This document shows, piece by piece, positions 33,207 to 44,096 of a stretch of DNA of 64,000 bases (position 1 is the stretch's first letter; the number at the start of each line of letters is the position of its first letter). Location: contig OZ024912.1 of NCBI GenBank assembly GCA_964017125.1, positions 79,467,904-79,531,903 on the forward strand, given 5' to 3'. The position numbers were made by a program, and so were the translations under genes. This DNA comes from Flabesymbios commensalis (Eukaryota; Annelida; Polychaeta; Terebellida; Flabelligeridae). Under the pieces are notes generated by a model. The model was not told the origin of the DNA. It ran no database searches and was given only the letters and a program-made list of their open reading frames with translations.

Positions 33207-33444
33207 TTAACATCGAGCAGTTATGAATAGTATTCACTACATGTCGATCTGACTCACATAAACAGCTCAGATTGTTAGTTTCTCCCCTACCATCGCCGCT
33301 CTCTGCGGTTTACTGGTCGAGCAAAGACATCAGTCAACTCTCACAGTATCTGAAAATGTCAAACAAACATGGAAACACACTTTTAACCATAATATCTTGG
33401 TCTGTGATTGGTTACATCCCACCATCTCCGCCTGGTGACTATTA

Positions 33445-33690
33445 ATTGCAAAGTGAATAAATGACACGCCTGGCCACGAAGTAGGGCCTACGTATAGGAT
33501 AAAGCCCGAGGAGCTCTACATTCTTAGCTGTGGAAAAGGCCGAGGCCGAAGGTAGCACCTGACTGATTATGGTACCATTAGGCCTACCATGATATTTGGT
33601 CTGTACTTGATCAACAATAACTCTCCATTCCCGGCTTAGAATGTAGTGGTCGGACAAAGCAAATAATGTAGTGGTGTTTTTTAAACTAGG
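33445..33690. mobile_element. repeat J, second copy
   Basis: AAAGCCCGAGGAGCTCTACA and GCTGTGGAAAAGGCC are followed directly by CACCTGACTGATTATGG. The return arm present at 9720-9770 is missing here. Confidence 0.6.
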
Positions 33691-33958
33691 ATAAGGTGCA
33701 ACTGTTGAATTGTGAACTGGTCATAAGTCATATATTACCCGATCAGCAATGATATCACAGAACAATGGGTTGAGCCTACTCAGAATCCAAGTAGGTACTG
33801 TGCATCCAAATATGTACTGTGCATTCAAATATGTACTCTGTATCAAAATATGTACTGTGCATTTAAATATGCCACCATAGAGCCATGAATGCGATCAGTA
33901 AAATGTGTATACTTATACAATCTGTTTTTATTTGTCGGAAGCCATAAAACAATAGTAT

Positions 33959-34206
33959 ATTAACCCTTTGAGTGCGGGCGACGCTTTTAAGCGCATTCAT
34001 ACTGTTTTTCCACAACTAAAATTTGACAGAAATTGAACAAATATGCATGTATAAATCTTGAGTAAAGCCCCCATTGTGAAATTTAGCAGGTTTAATTATT
34101 AAGTGAGGAGGTATTTTCCTTTCATTCGAAGTTGGCAATTGCGTGAGCAATGCCAACTTCAAATGAAAGGAAAATGTTAAGTAGTAATGAAGCACTTGAA
34201 GAGTTA
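33959..34206 (+). mobile_element. pB-D MITE, complete
   Basis: TTAACCCTTTGAGTGC to GCACTTGAAGAGTTAA. Hairpin TTTCATTCGAAGTTGGCAAT has apex TTGC-GTGA-GCAA. Confidence 0.7.
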
Positions 34207-34317
34207 AGTGGTTTTGTAGCTAGCAGTAATAATAATTTTGTAACTACGTAATTTTGTAATATTTTGTAGCTATGGATGCTACCAGCAAAACAATGATGTA
34301 TTTAATTCGTCTATGTA

Positions 34318-34735
34318 GTTTTTGACTGTTATTTAGAAGTCACTTTTATTGAGAAACTATAAATCCATAACATGTTATGTCATTGTGTTACGTCATTTTA
34401 TACGCCTCCACTGTATCTGGAAATATAATTTGCTTGTTACTGTTATTGTCTTTTACTTAACCATACAGTATGTCGCTTTTATTGAGTAGCCATAAATCCA
34501 TAACATGTTATGCTATTTCGTTATGTCATTTCATGCGCCTGCACTGTATTCGAAAATGTAATTTGCTTGCTATTCTGCTATTCTGAAGTCATATAATATG
34601 GATGTTTATTTCAACCATACAGTATGTCACCTTTATCGAGTAGCCATAAATCCATAACATGTTATGTCATTTTGTTATGTCATTTCATGCGCCTGCACTG
34701 TCTCGAAAATGTAATTTCCCAGCTATAAGTCCCCA
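34318..34735 (+). repeat. ~145-bp tandem repeat, three diverged units
   Basis: CCATAAATCCATAACATGTT with TTATGTCATTTCATGCGCCT and AAAATGTAATTTGCTTG recurs from about 34331, 34468 and 34620. Confidence 0.75.
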
Positions 34736-34787
34736 GTGTGTGCCTGTTACTGTCATGTTGTAGCTCTGTGCTCTCCATCAGCTCGAT

Positions 34788-34893
34788 ACACTGATTCAAT
34801 GTTGGTTAATACACTGATTCAAGGCTGGTTTAATGCCGGGTCGACGTCCGCGACGTTGTCCCATCATTAAACCAACATTGTCTTATCTGGGAG
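34788..34893. mobile_element. FB-E foldback, worn
   Basis: GATTCAATGTTGG and GGTTTAATGCCGGGTCGACG lead to centre CGTCCGCGACGTTG and return arm ATTAAACCAACATTG. Confidence 0.5.
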
Positions 34894-35173
34894 CTGGCCT
34901 GTCTCCAGGGAGATAATAATAACGGAATATGCAATACATGCTCTGGGAGATCTCCTCTGCTTTGATTCAGCGAGGGGGAATCCCCCTTGCTGTGATTTCT
35001 GCCTGCCTGCTCGTGTTATGCAGCAGGCAAACCATGTGTCTGTCTGCTGGTTACTCAGTGCTGTGCCAGTGTCTGCGGCATCGGCCCGTCATTAAGTCAC
35101 GCCTTCGGTTTACAGCGGGGAGCTTCTGAGTGGCATCGGCCATGGCGGCCTGCCGGAGGCTCCGGTCACAAGA

Positions 35174-35660
35174 GTCCGTGGACATGGCAGCAGCAGCAGC
35201 AACAGCAACACACCTAGATCTGCAATGTAAACGAAAACAGCAAGAACTGCTAGCCTAAAAGGTAAGCAGTTGTTACTGTTTGAATTTGACACCGTTCACA
35301 GTCATCTGTGGACATTGCAGCAGCAGCAGCAAACCTTGATCTGCAATGCAAGTGAAAATAGCAAGAAATGCTGACTTAAAATGTCAGCATTTACTGCTGT
35401 TTTAAATTTGAGAGACATCTGTGGATGGCAGAACCAGCGGCATGAGTCCTAGATCTGCCATGCAAAGACAAAAAGCAGTAACTTCGCACTTGAAAAGTAA
35501 GCAGCTACTGCTGTTTGAATTTGACTCCTGTCACAGCCATCTGTGGACATGGCAGCAACAGGAACAGGAGACCTAGATCTGCAATGCAAATGAAAAATGC
35601 GGTAACAGCGTACTTGAAAATAAAGCAGTTACTGTCATTCGAATTGCCCGTCTGCCTAGA
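35174..35660 (+). repeat. ~120-bp tandem array carrying FB-F hairpins
   Basis: Four units start near 35174, 35303, 35416 and 35538 (CATCTGTGGACATGGCAGCA, CTAGATCTGCAATGCAA, then the foldback AAAGTAAGCAGCTACTGCTG and TTTGAATTTGAC). Each unit contains its own hairpin; CAG triplets vary in number. Confidence 0.7.
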
Positions 35661-35699
35661 TGCCCAGGTGACAGGAATCCCTGACCAAGGCAAAGACAA

Positions 35700-35870
35700 G
35701 TATCCCCATTCCTCGCATAGTAAACAGTTACTGCTGCTTGCCTTTGCAGGACATATGCATGGACAAGACTGCAATACAATGCAGGTCTAATTACGCAACA
35801 AAAAACATCGAAAGCAAACAGCAGTAACAGCTTAGAAGTAAGCAGTTACTTCTGTTTGTCATAAGAAGAA
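35700..35870. repeat. FB-F arms
   Basis: AGTAAACAGTTACTGCTGCT; AACAGCAGTAACAGCTTAGA; AGTAAGCAGTTACTTCTGTT, one convergent pair plus an extra arm. Confidence 0.55.
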
Positions 35871-35904
35871 ACATATCATCGCCTTGGATATGATTTTTTT
35901 TGAC

Positions 35905-36028
35905 AAAATATAGGTATTCAAATGAAGCGCAAAGAGCAAAGAAGACATTTATGGTGATTTCCAATTGAAAACAACCCTTTGTTCTCTTGGTTTATATCAA
36001 CATATGTCAGCGTTGTAAGGGTTCTAAG
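35905..36028 (-). mobile_element. pB-B fragment
   Basis: ATAGGTATTCAAATGAAGCG to CAGCGTTGTAAGGGTTC; the hairpin end is missing. Confidence 0.6.
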
Positions 36029-36156
36029 TAAACAGATGATGATTGAAAAAACATGTGTGGACAACGCAGCAGGATGAATAGAATGCAGAAGCAAATATTA
36101 CAAGAAAAAAATATGGGCAAGATAGCAGCTGCTAAAGCAAACAACACTAAACGCTC

Positions 36157-36265
36157 CCCAGCAAACATAAAACATTTGTATAACATTTACACAACGTCGG
36201 TCCAACGTCTTCGACGTTGGACCAACATTATATAAATTGTATACAAATGTTTTGTGTTTTCTGGG
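36157..36265. mobile_element. FB-E foldback, second subfamily
   Basis: CCCAGCAAACATAAAACATT / AATGTTTTGTGTTTTCTGGG with inner arms TGTATAACATTTACACAACG and centre CCAACGTCTTCGACGTTGG. Confidence 0.7.
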
Positions 36266-38299
36266 TCAGATGATAAGCAGGCAGCTACGGCTGTTTGGTA
36301 CTGCTGGACAGGCCTGCTGAGAAGACACCAGCAGCAGCAGTAAATGCAGAAGCAAAGGCATCAGACCCAGATTTGCCTGCAGGGTCTGCAAGTCTATAGA
36401 GGTTGTTGTCAGCGTCAGCAGCTTGCTAGAGGCACTGGAACAATATCACAGGCAACAAGCTAGCAGGCGGCGAGAGCAACGCAGCACCCGCCATCAGCCA
36501 GAACCAGCGTGAGCCGAGTGATCGTCACGGAGAAAAACAAAACCAGACCAACCATTAACCCGGACACTTCATCTCTGCCATGGTCACTGAGTAAAGCGGC
36601 AGATGCGATTGTAAATCAGACGAGAGTGATGACAACAGGTGATCCTTGCATCAGAAATATCAGCAGTAGGCCTACATCAAGGCATCTCATCTAGACGAGT
36701 AGTGCTTTTCTGTTCACACCCTGTACCGTCAGTATTGCCATCATCATTACACTAATGGACTAAAGTGTCATTGGAATTGCAGTAAAAATCATTGATTTTC
36801 AAAAAATAGTTATTACTACAGGAGACTACAGAGGAACTGTAGTAGCGTCTCATCGCAGTGATACAAAAAAACGTTGTGGCCATCTACTGCAAGAAGAGCT
36901 TTGTCACCAAGACTTGCTGATTCTATTTACATAAACAGGCGTTAGGTTCACGTTAAACAAGCAGAAATTTACGGTCACACTTCGCCAGGAGTCACTTCCG
37001 TCACAGACGATCAGCACTGGTTCAAAGCCCCACCCGAGCGGCAGACTTCACAGTCATATATCAGGATCTCCTCTAGATTCAGTATCGCTGCCTTGAACAG
37101 CGTCCTAACATCACACGTCACAAGTAACACTTGTCATCTAAAGTGTGACGTACATCACCGAGGTCACGGTATCTCATTGAACCTGCTGTCTTTCTGAATT
37201 CAACTGTTACTCGTGCTGTTGAAGCTGCACTTGTTGGTACTGTTTTCGGCTTCATATTAAAAATATCTATTTTTATGAAATATAGTTCTCTCTCAAGTTG
37301 AATTATTGGATTAACGGGGCATTTACCATAACTATTTATTAAATTTCATTGACATTCACTCGGTGTGAAAACGGATCTAGTAGCATGAAGATTAAGTGTA
37401 GGACTAGCTACGGAAACACACTGGTCTATTAGCACAGAGATTAGCTGTCGGACAAGCCGTTTTTCGTGTGAGTCCATCTATTGCCCAAGTGGTGACTGGC
37501 GGGGTTTTACATTGAGACTCGTGCTGTGACATGAGGGACGCCATACACACTAGTGTCCTGTGACAGTCTTTGTAACTCTATCTGCGTCTTCTTTATTACA
37601 CCATAGCAGACGCAGATTGTTTTGTCTGTTCCTCCACGAGTGTTGCCACACAGCGTGATAGGGCTCGTATCACGTCACACAGACTGTGTCTACAAGAGAT
37701 GACATGGGAATAGCTATCAACTATTCAACAACACCACGCTGCCACGCATGTGTTAGGACATAGGGGCATTGTTATCTCCAACCTGATTGGCTGCTGAAGC
37801 ACTACTAGATGTAAGTAGCAGACTAGATGCCATCAGACGAAGACAGCAGACACACTATGCTCCTCCTGAAAATCTGTTGCTTTGGACATAAGATAAATTA
37901 GGAAACTTTTTAGCGACGCGTGAGAATGTGAAACTGCCAATTTTGACAACTGTAGCTTGCGCTCAAGTCATCAAATCGTGGACTGTTGGATTCATGCCGT
38001 CAAAGGAATACTTACATCAAGATTGATATTCTTCAGTTTATCACATTATTAGTGAGGTTTGTCACACCTTATGCTGGCCATAACCTGCTGCTGATCATCA
38101 CAGATATACACTCATACACATGCCCACGTGATTATGTGAAGGTCATGTGACTAACACGTGACACTGGCTGATCACATCACGTGTGTTACCAGAACAAATC
38201 CAAAAGGTTCTTGTCGGTCAGACTGACACTCAGAATCAAAGATTCTCTGGCGGTGACACTAGCAGTCAGAGACAACGCATCCTTGTCTTTAAAACGAGC
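36266..38299. other. low-repeat stretch upstream of the exon
   Basis: Almost none of the window's repeat families occur here, GC is higher, and CAG-rich words are common (36280-36500). Frames of ~60 codons are unconvincing. It could be intron or 5' untranslated sequence of the gene owning the exon at 38832. Confidence 0.35.
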
Positions 38300-38800
38300 T
38301 CACACAATCAAGGGTTATTATGTGCAGCGTGGTTCCATGCATGTGTTCTAGAATAACACAATAAGCACCCGTGTGGTACTCGATCTCCATCAGAAAGGGC
38401 CACACATCTTCTCTATGGACCCTACAATAACACAATAAAAACTCTATGCGGGCTACAATAACCCAATAAGATCCCATTGGCGACTTGTTGTCGTGTGATA
38501 TTTCAAATTTATCAAACCAAAACATAGCTAAGGAGTCTGTGTCAGATAGAAAACACCATTGAGAGAAAAACATCACTGAAATCATTGGAGATTTATCTCA
38601 AATAAAAAGACAATATATAGGAGTCTAATCGCGTGTAACAAACACAATAAGCGCCCATTGGAGACGTATCTCGTGTTATTTTGTATTCATCTGAGCCTCT
38701 CAGATAAGCCAGTACAACAAGGATTTGTTGGACTTGTAGCCGCTTGCTATCCTCCCATCTGTAATCAGATAAGACAGCACAATAAGGACTCTGGTGTCTT
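38300..38800. repeat. degenerate repeated segment
   Basis: CACAATAAGCACCCGTG, CCCAATAAGATCCCATTGG, CACAATAAGCGCCCATTGG and CACAATAAGGACTCTGG recur at about 38353, 38464, 38645 and 38777. The minus-strand frames here (SPMGSYWV / SPMGAYCV) simply translate this repeat. Confidence 0.45.
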
Positions 38801-38831
38801 CCTGTAGCTGCGTCCATCCTCTTCTTACCAG

Positions 38832-39050
38832 GACCCTTCCTCAGCACTCTGAATCCTCACGTGCAATCAGCAGACTCTGGTATTTCCATGCAGGGCGTGA
38901 CTAACGGTACACACAGTGACCCAGGGCGCTCCAGTCCCTCCCCATCCTCTGTCAGTACCCTTCCCGTCTCACGGTACTACATGTTGCGAATGAAGATCCA
39001 GAACTTCATCCCCTACCTTAGGAAGCATGTCAACTTCAGTAAGGAACTGG
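38832..39050 (+). CDS. candidate internal coding exon, protein unidentified
   Basis: A pyrimidine-rich CCATCCTCTTCTTACCAG ends at 38831 and a consensus donor GTGAGT starts at 39051. The 219 bases between are open in one frame with phase 1 at both ends (2 + 72 codons + 1). The product has a Ser/Pro-rich part (GRSSPSPSSVST) followed by a basic-hydrophobic segment, RMKIQNFIPYLRKHVNFSKE, likely helical. I recognise no family. Composition is unlike the flanking AT-rich repeats. No neighbouring exon could be assigned; a pB-B copy starts 16 bases after the donor. A chance open frame cannot be excluded. Confidence 0.5.
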
Positions 39051-39065
39051 GTGAGTCTCACTTTA

Positions 39066-39215
39066 AAATCAAACCCTAAAAAGCTGAAATGTTTTCATAT
39101 AAACCATAGAGATCGATGTTTTTTTTAATTTGAAATCATCATAAATGTCTTAGTTAGCTCTTTCCGATTCATTCGAATACCTATGGTATGGTTCTACGGC
39201 CATTATAATTTTCAG
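39066..39215 (+). mobile_element. pB-B fragment in the putative intron
   Basis: CCCTAAAAAGCTGAAATG, ATTTGAAATCATCATAAATG and TCTACGGCCATTATAATTT; the hairpin is missing. Confidence 0.6.
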
Positions 39216-39293
39216 TCTCACTTAAATAAAACGTTTGTATTGATCATATGAAAAAATTGGCTTCAACATATTCCAGTTCCTGGTATCATTTAA

Positions 39294-39537
39294 CCCTTTC
39301 AAGCCTGAATTTACCATCGTCATCTTTATCCACTACAAGCCGCGAATTGCTGTCGCAATTCTCGACTTGTAGTGGATGAAGATGAATTGTTGTGGGTGAA
39401 AAATTACTGAAAATTGTCATGTATTGGTAAATCAGTTTGATGGAAATTTTCATTCTAAAACCCCTGGTTATAGGAAAATTAAGTATGATTTCAAGGATGT
39501 AAAATGATGCTTTAATGCATCGTGAGGGCTTAAAGGG
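39294..39537 (+). mobile_element. pB-C MITE, complete
   Basis: TTAA at 39290-39293, TTAG on the right. CCCTTTCAAGCCTGAATTTA to CGTGAGGGCTTAAAGGG. Apex (minus) TTGC-GACA-GCAA. Confidence 0.75.
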
Positions 39538-39567
39538 TTAGTTATGCCCACAACCAGTCACCCGGTT

Positions 39568-39640
39568 AGATGAGCCCTATCAATATCCCACCATGACCAG
39601 CCTCAGTAAGAATCCGGGTGAGTCTCCTTTAAATTTAACC
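39568..39640 (+). pseudogene. degenerate copy of the exon's donor end
   Basis: CCTCAGTAAGAATCCGGGTG and AGTCTCCTTTAAA repeat the end of the exon at 38832-39050 and its donor flank (CTTCAGTAAGGAACTGGGTG, AGTCTCACTTTAAA), about 30 of 37 positions by eye. The upstream part is not open. Both copies are followed by a pB-B element, so exon end and MITE may have been duplicated together. Confidence 0.45.
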
Positions 39641-39853
39641 CTACCCTTACAACGTTAAAATATCTTTTGCATAAACTATGGAGAGCGGAGGGTTTTGTCA
39701 TTTAAACATGATAAATGTCTTGGTCAGCTCGTTCCGCTTCATTTGAAAACCTATTATAAATGTGCGGCCTTCAACTTTAGACGCCAGAATCTGACGTCTT
39801 CCTACGTCAGAATTTGACGTCTAAAGTCAATTTCCTAGCTGAAAGTATTAATC
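39637..39853 (+). mobile_element. pB-B MITE
   Basis: CCCTTACAACGTTAAAATAT to CCTAGCTGAAAGTATTAA. Palindrome GACGCCAGAATCTGACG / CGTCAGAATTTGACGTC. Confidence 0.7.
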
Positions 39854-40255
39854 GTGATCCCAAGGATTCTGTGGATCACATGACAGGTGTTTCCTGTCAT
39901 CCCTTTATAGTTATACTCACAACATCTTATGCTAAAGAAGACTCTCAACGACCCACTATGCCCAGTCACCCCATCGTCATGTCAGTAAATACCAGCTTTT
40001 GAGCATGGTTATAAAAACCGTGATATCAATCAGATAAATAAAATACAGATACTGGTTTTAGGTTATTGGATTGTATAATGGAAAAAAAACATGCAGTAAC
40101 ACAAGTAAACATCATATTTTCTAAAGATAACTGCCATTGCTTATGGAAACAAAAAGTTAACGGTTATATAATTATTGTAAAGTAGCTTAAACAATAACCA
40201 ACCCCACCTCATATCCTTTTATCTGATCTATTTTCACAGATATACTGGGTGGAGA

Positions 40256-40450
40256 TAACCTTTTTCTGCGCGGAGACTGGCTCTTGACGTCACAATAAAA
40301 AAATATTATATTTATAATGGCCGTAGAACAATAACAAAGATATTAAAATGAATCAGAAAGAGCTAACTAAGACACGTATAATGATTTCAAATTTAAAAAA
40401 CCTTCAGACTCTATGGCTTATTCTAAAACCCTTCAGCGCTGTAGTGGCGT
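40256..40450 (-). mobile_element. pB-B MITE, hairpin lost
   Basis: AACCTTTTTCTGCGCGGAGA and CTCTTGACGTCACAATAAAA, then the body GGCCGTAGAACAATAAC to CCCTTCAGCGCTGTAG. The palindrome is reduced to one half-arm. Confidence 0.6.
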
Positions 40451-40556
40451 GCGGCCATATTAATCCACTTATATCTGTTTTTATCATGATATCTCTCCCC
40501 CGTATCCCTCTTCTTGTGGATCGGTCACACACACGCTTCAGCGACACACTTCGTCC

Positions 40557-40620
40557 CCTTGGCTATGAGAGGGTGTATCTGCCACTTTACAAAGTGGCAG
40601 ATACACCCTTTCATATCTAA
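40557..40620. repeat. FB-G foldback
   Basis: TATGAGAGGGTGTATCTGCC and GGCAGATACACCCTTTCATA around ACTTTACAAAGT; stem of about 28 bp. Confidence 0.75.
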
Positions 40621-40705
40621 GAAATGAAATACAATGAAATGAAATGAATGGGGTTTTAGGCCACCTCTGTGCATATATATATAGGCTAAACTGGGCTAGG
40701 AGAGC
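40621..40705 (-). mobile_element. tRNA-SINE 3' end
   Basis: On minus: CTCTCCTAGCCCAGTTTAGC, a TATATATA-bearing segment, GGTGGCCTAAAACCCC and CATTTCATTTCATTG tail. It abuts the FB-G hairpin. Confidence 0.65.
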
Positions 40706-40907
40706 CCAAGGGGACGACTTATCATTACTTGGACAATCGGCCAAAGATTCGCATGATCTTGGCATCTGGCTGTATGATATGTGTATCTGACCCGGCTTGT
40801 AATTAGCCTTGACCAGGGGGTGGGGCTATTGATACATGGCGTGTCACGGTGCTGTGTGTGCATCCGCATAAACCCAGGCATTCAGCGGGAAATCCACAGG
40901 TAGAAAT

Positions 40908-41160
40908 AGAATGAAATGAATGGGGTTTCAGGCCACCTTTGTGCACATATAGGCTGAACTGGGACAGCAGAACCTCCTGAGGATGGTGAGATGACACTAC
41001 CCTCCAGACACAGGACTCGCAATTTGAGCCCTGGCGGTTTGAGGTCGAGTACGCTACCTCTCGGTCACGGAGGCTCCCCACAATATTGAATTTGCATGAG
41101 TGAGAGGGGCAGACAAATTGTGTTTCTTTGAAACTTGTAGGCCTATTATGGGCAGATACA
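40908..41160 (-). mobile_element. tRNA-SINE, second unit and linker
   Basis: On minus: AAGTTTCAAAGAAACACAAT linker, GTGGGGAGCCTCCGTGACCG, AGAGGTAGCGTACTCG, GGAGGTTCTGCTGTCCCAG and CATTTCATTC tail. The 152-codon minus frame over it is a repeat artefact. Confidence 0.75.
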
Positions 41161-41534
41161 TTACTAATTGATATATATGAAATTAATGCGTAATTAAATT
41201 GTGTGGGGTCGGCTCTAAACTTGGTCAGGACATCGGTCCCACCCAACCTAATATTAGCCATCTAAGCATTCAACTTCACTATTTGTGAAAATGCCTTTTG
41301 AACGTGTCATAAACTAATATTTTCATTATTATGAAAAAGCTAGTTACTGAACCGCGTCAGACATATCGCGTCAGAAAAAATCCCGAATCGGGACTATGCC
41401 CTACTCTTATGCAATGACTTAAAAGGTTCTTTTTGCACAGTATCATAGAAAGCACTCAACACTGCAGGCCTTTGAACAGTTTGTATCACTGTATATGCAT
41501 CACTAACCGAATAAATAGACAGATATGTAAACAG
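41161..41534. other. no recognisable feature
   Basis: Nothing supportable seen. Confidence 0.3.
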
Positions 41535-41605
41535 GTAAGGCAAAGAGTAATAACTGCTTACTTTTCAAGTAAACAGATACTACGCTTTGCCTTTCTGGTG
41601 AACAT
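41535..41605. repeat. FB-F foldback
   Basis: AGGCAAAGAGTAATAACTGC / AGTAAACAGATACTACGCTT, ending GCCTTTCTGG. Confidence 0.6.
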
Positions 41606-42114
41606 CACTTGTATTGTGCCATATATCACCAAATACAGATAATGTATTCCAAACTAACACCCGCGCATTGAAACAACACATAAATCAGTTTTAACCAGGG
41701 TAACTAACGCATATGATTTTCAACAAGGAGCTGTAATACAACATGACTAGCTTTACAATCATTGTAACAAGTGTTCGCAATTGGCTAGATAATTGGCTGC
41801 AATTGGATTTAGAGATATCTTTGTCAGGAATACATCTATTATCATATTACAGAACGGCGAAGTAATACAATCTACTTTCTTATAGACAGAGTTATGGTAA
41901 TTTATTTGAATTATCTCATACAAGAGCTCAGATAGTTCGCGATCATATAACATGAATAAACACGATCTATATTTGGCGCAAGCGCTGGCACATCTGAGGA
42001 TCATATAATATGCTCTTCAGATGTATTCGTGACAGCTCTAGCAGAATATCTAGGTTTCTGTCTGATGCCAGTGCTTGAGGTTACTGATCAAGAATGGCAT
42101 TGCTGAAAATATCA
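41606..42114. other. no recognisable feature
   Basis: AT-rich; an 81-codon minus frame (41759-42004) has no recognised motif. Confidence 0.3.
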
Positions 42115-42325
42115 ATCGACCCTTATAACGATGCGACAGCTTTTTTCAATTTGAAATAATATACATCATACATGTCTTAGTTTGTTCCTCCTGCTTCATT
42201 TGAATACCTATTTTATGCATGGGTTTACAGCCGTTTTAAATGTTTTACCCTTTAGACGTCAGTATCTTACGTCTATAGACGTCGAATTCTGACGTCTAAA
42301 TTCGGTCCCCGCGCTGAAAGATTTA
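42115..42325 (+). mobile_element. pB-B MITE
   Basis: GACCCTTATAACGATGCGAC to CCCCGCGCTGAAAGATTTA. Palindrome GACGTCAGTATCTTACG / GACGTCGAATTCTGACG is partly decayed. Confidence 0.65.
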
Positions 42326-42550
42326 GCGTTTTATATTGTAGCCTTGTCTACTTTCGCTGATTGGGAAATGTTTATGGTTTTTTTTTGGTTAGAAATTGAG
42401 TCACAAACATTAAGATTGAGTTACAAATCAGTCGCCTCTTCAGACGTGTATAAAAACAAGTTTTTTAACTGAGCGTTCTGGGCGTTAGCTAATGACATAA
42501 AAATGCAAATAGTGCTGCCGTCAGCATATAAATGTACTGCACCATCACCA

Positions 42551-42620
42551 GTAAGTTCCCAATGTTTATTAATGCTGGGCCGACGTCGCAGACGGTGGCC
42601 TAGCATTAAAAAAACAGTGG
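42551..42620. mobile_element. FB-E foldback core
   Basis: TTATTAATGCTGGGCCGACG / GTGGCCTAGCATTAAAA with centre TCGCAGACGGTGG. Confidence 0.55.
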
Positions 42621-42919
42621 GTATTTTTTTATCTTTCTCCGGTAGCTACCACAGAAACAAGCAGAGAAAAGCAGCAGCGTAGAATATTCCAGGTTTCTTT
42701 TTCAGATGCACCGAGTATGCTCTGTAGTTTTTATCCAGATAGGCGCACATATTCATCCACAGGCCCATAAATTGACTATACATAGAGCCCGCCATGCCGA
42801 GAAATAAAGATATTCTTTGTGAATTATTTCGCTTGGGAATTGACCAGACGCATCACGTATGTGACCCCGTGAAACCCGAGACCTCACGCAAATTTAGTTT
42901 ATCCCTTCAGACACTATGT
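42621..42919. other. no recognisable feature
   Basis: Short AT-rich stretch; nothing seen. Confidence 0.3.
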
Positions 42920-43000
42920 TTTTCAGCTGACATTTTCACTCACTCTAAGTTGCGTCTCGCTCACGCGATTCACAACTTCAAGCGAGTGAAAATAATTGAT
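42920..43000 (-). mobile_element. pB-A2-type hairpin, isolated
   Basis: TTTTCACTCACTCTAAGTTG / CAACTTCAAGCGAGTGAAAA with apex (minus) TCGC-GTGA-GCGA. No MITE ends detected. Confidence 0.6.
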
Positions 43001-43104
43001 TTATTTTACATTGAAGGCCAATTGTTTTTAAATTCTGCTGCTGTAAGACACATTTCACACCCAGCCCGCTCACATGATATCACACGATAAGTCTCGGTCA
43101 ATTA

Positions 43105-43212
43105 TCTTACAGCCCTGAAATATTTTAAATAAACTATTTTTTTTAATTTGAAATCATCATAAATGTCTTAGTCTATAGACATCAGAATCGGTTCCTCGCT
43201 GAAAGGTATAAC
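43105..43212 (+). mobile_element. pB-B deletion derivative
   Basis: ACAGCCCTGAAATATTTTAA, TTTGAAATCATCATAAATG and CTCGCTGAAAGG remain; most of body and palindrome are gone. Confidence 0.55.
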
Positions 43213-43591
43213 ATGTATATGCATTTTAAGCCTTACACCACGAAGCATGACAATATTCGTTTCTAATTCGTTTTATTAGCCGACGAACTTTTTTTTGTTT
43301 ACATTTATAATGGTGCATAGAGTTGAAAGGGTTTACCCTACGTACCCTGCGTATACATTTAGTCAAGATAAAATAGTATATTCGATCGGAAGTAGAACGT
43401 TTTAAGTTTATATTTTAGATGCCAATAGGCCTACTATACATCTATGGTTATATTTGGCTAATTAAGCTCCATCGTCGGACGCATCTTGGCGTCACATACC
43501 ATTCGTTAAACATGTCATTAAAAATGGTAAACAGTAATTCAACAACAAAGACGTTCAGGGCTTTAACTTGACTTATTATGTGTATGCATTA
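43213..43591. other. mostly unannotated
   Basis: GCACGAAGC-like and TTCTAATTCGTTTTATTAGC words near 43260 suggest a pB-A2 trace; no gene. Confidence 0.3.
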
Positions 43592-43790
43592 AACCCCTTC
43601 AGTGCGGGGATCGACTCTATACATCAGAATCAGACGTCTGTAGACGTCAGATTCTGACGTATAAAGAAGATCCCCGCACTGAAAGAATGAAAATAATTAT
43701 AACATAGATATTTAAATGAACCGGAAAGAGCTACATTATACATTTATAATGATTTGAATATAAAGATAAACCTTTAGTTAATACAATAAA
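43592..43790 (-). mobile_element. pB-B MITE
   Basis: AACCCCTTCAGTGCGGGGAT to AAAGATAAACCTTT; palindrome GACGTCTGTAGACGTC core and CCCCGCACTGAAAG. The distal end is short. Confidence 0.65.
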
Positions 43791-43839
43791 GACATGGATT
43801 GTCCAACATTCTGGTTTATTCTCAGAATTGCGTTGCATA

Positions 43840-44010
43840 TCAAGTGACCTAACTCTTGAAATACTGACTGGATTTTTCCGATTTCCCGAATTTTTAGCTG
43901 TTGTTGCCATCTCACTATAGATAATAACGGCTGAAAAATTTCGTGAATGGGCTGGAGAATTGACTAAGCATAAATCAACGAAAAACTATAGCTTTCATTT
44001 TGAACCATCC
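43840..44010. mobile_element. FB-N relic
   Basis: TTGCATATCAAGTGACCTAA and GAGAATTGACTAAGCATAAA with AACGAAAAACTATAGC align loosely with the right half of the FB-N copy at 15126-15501. Confidence 0.4.
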
Positions 44011-44096
44011 ATACAGACTATATAGTTGGAAAATATTGAAACAACGTTGTTACAATGCTGGACAGCTGTGGGTTTTTGATACAACGTCGATCTATT

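Noticed and set aside
38289-38847. Minus-strand frames with repeated SPMGxY motif
   Set aside because: The motif is the translation of the degenerate CACAATAAG-CCCATTGG repeat, not evidence of a protein repeat.
40803-41261. 152-codon minus-strand frame
   Set aside because: It runs across a tRNA-derived SINE; the same SINE in other copies is not open in this frame.
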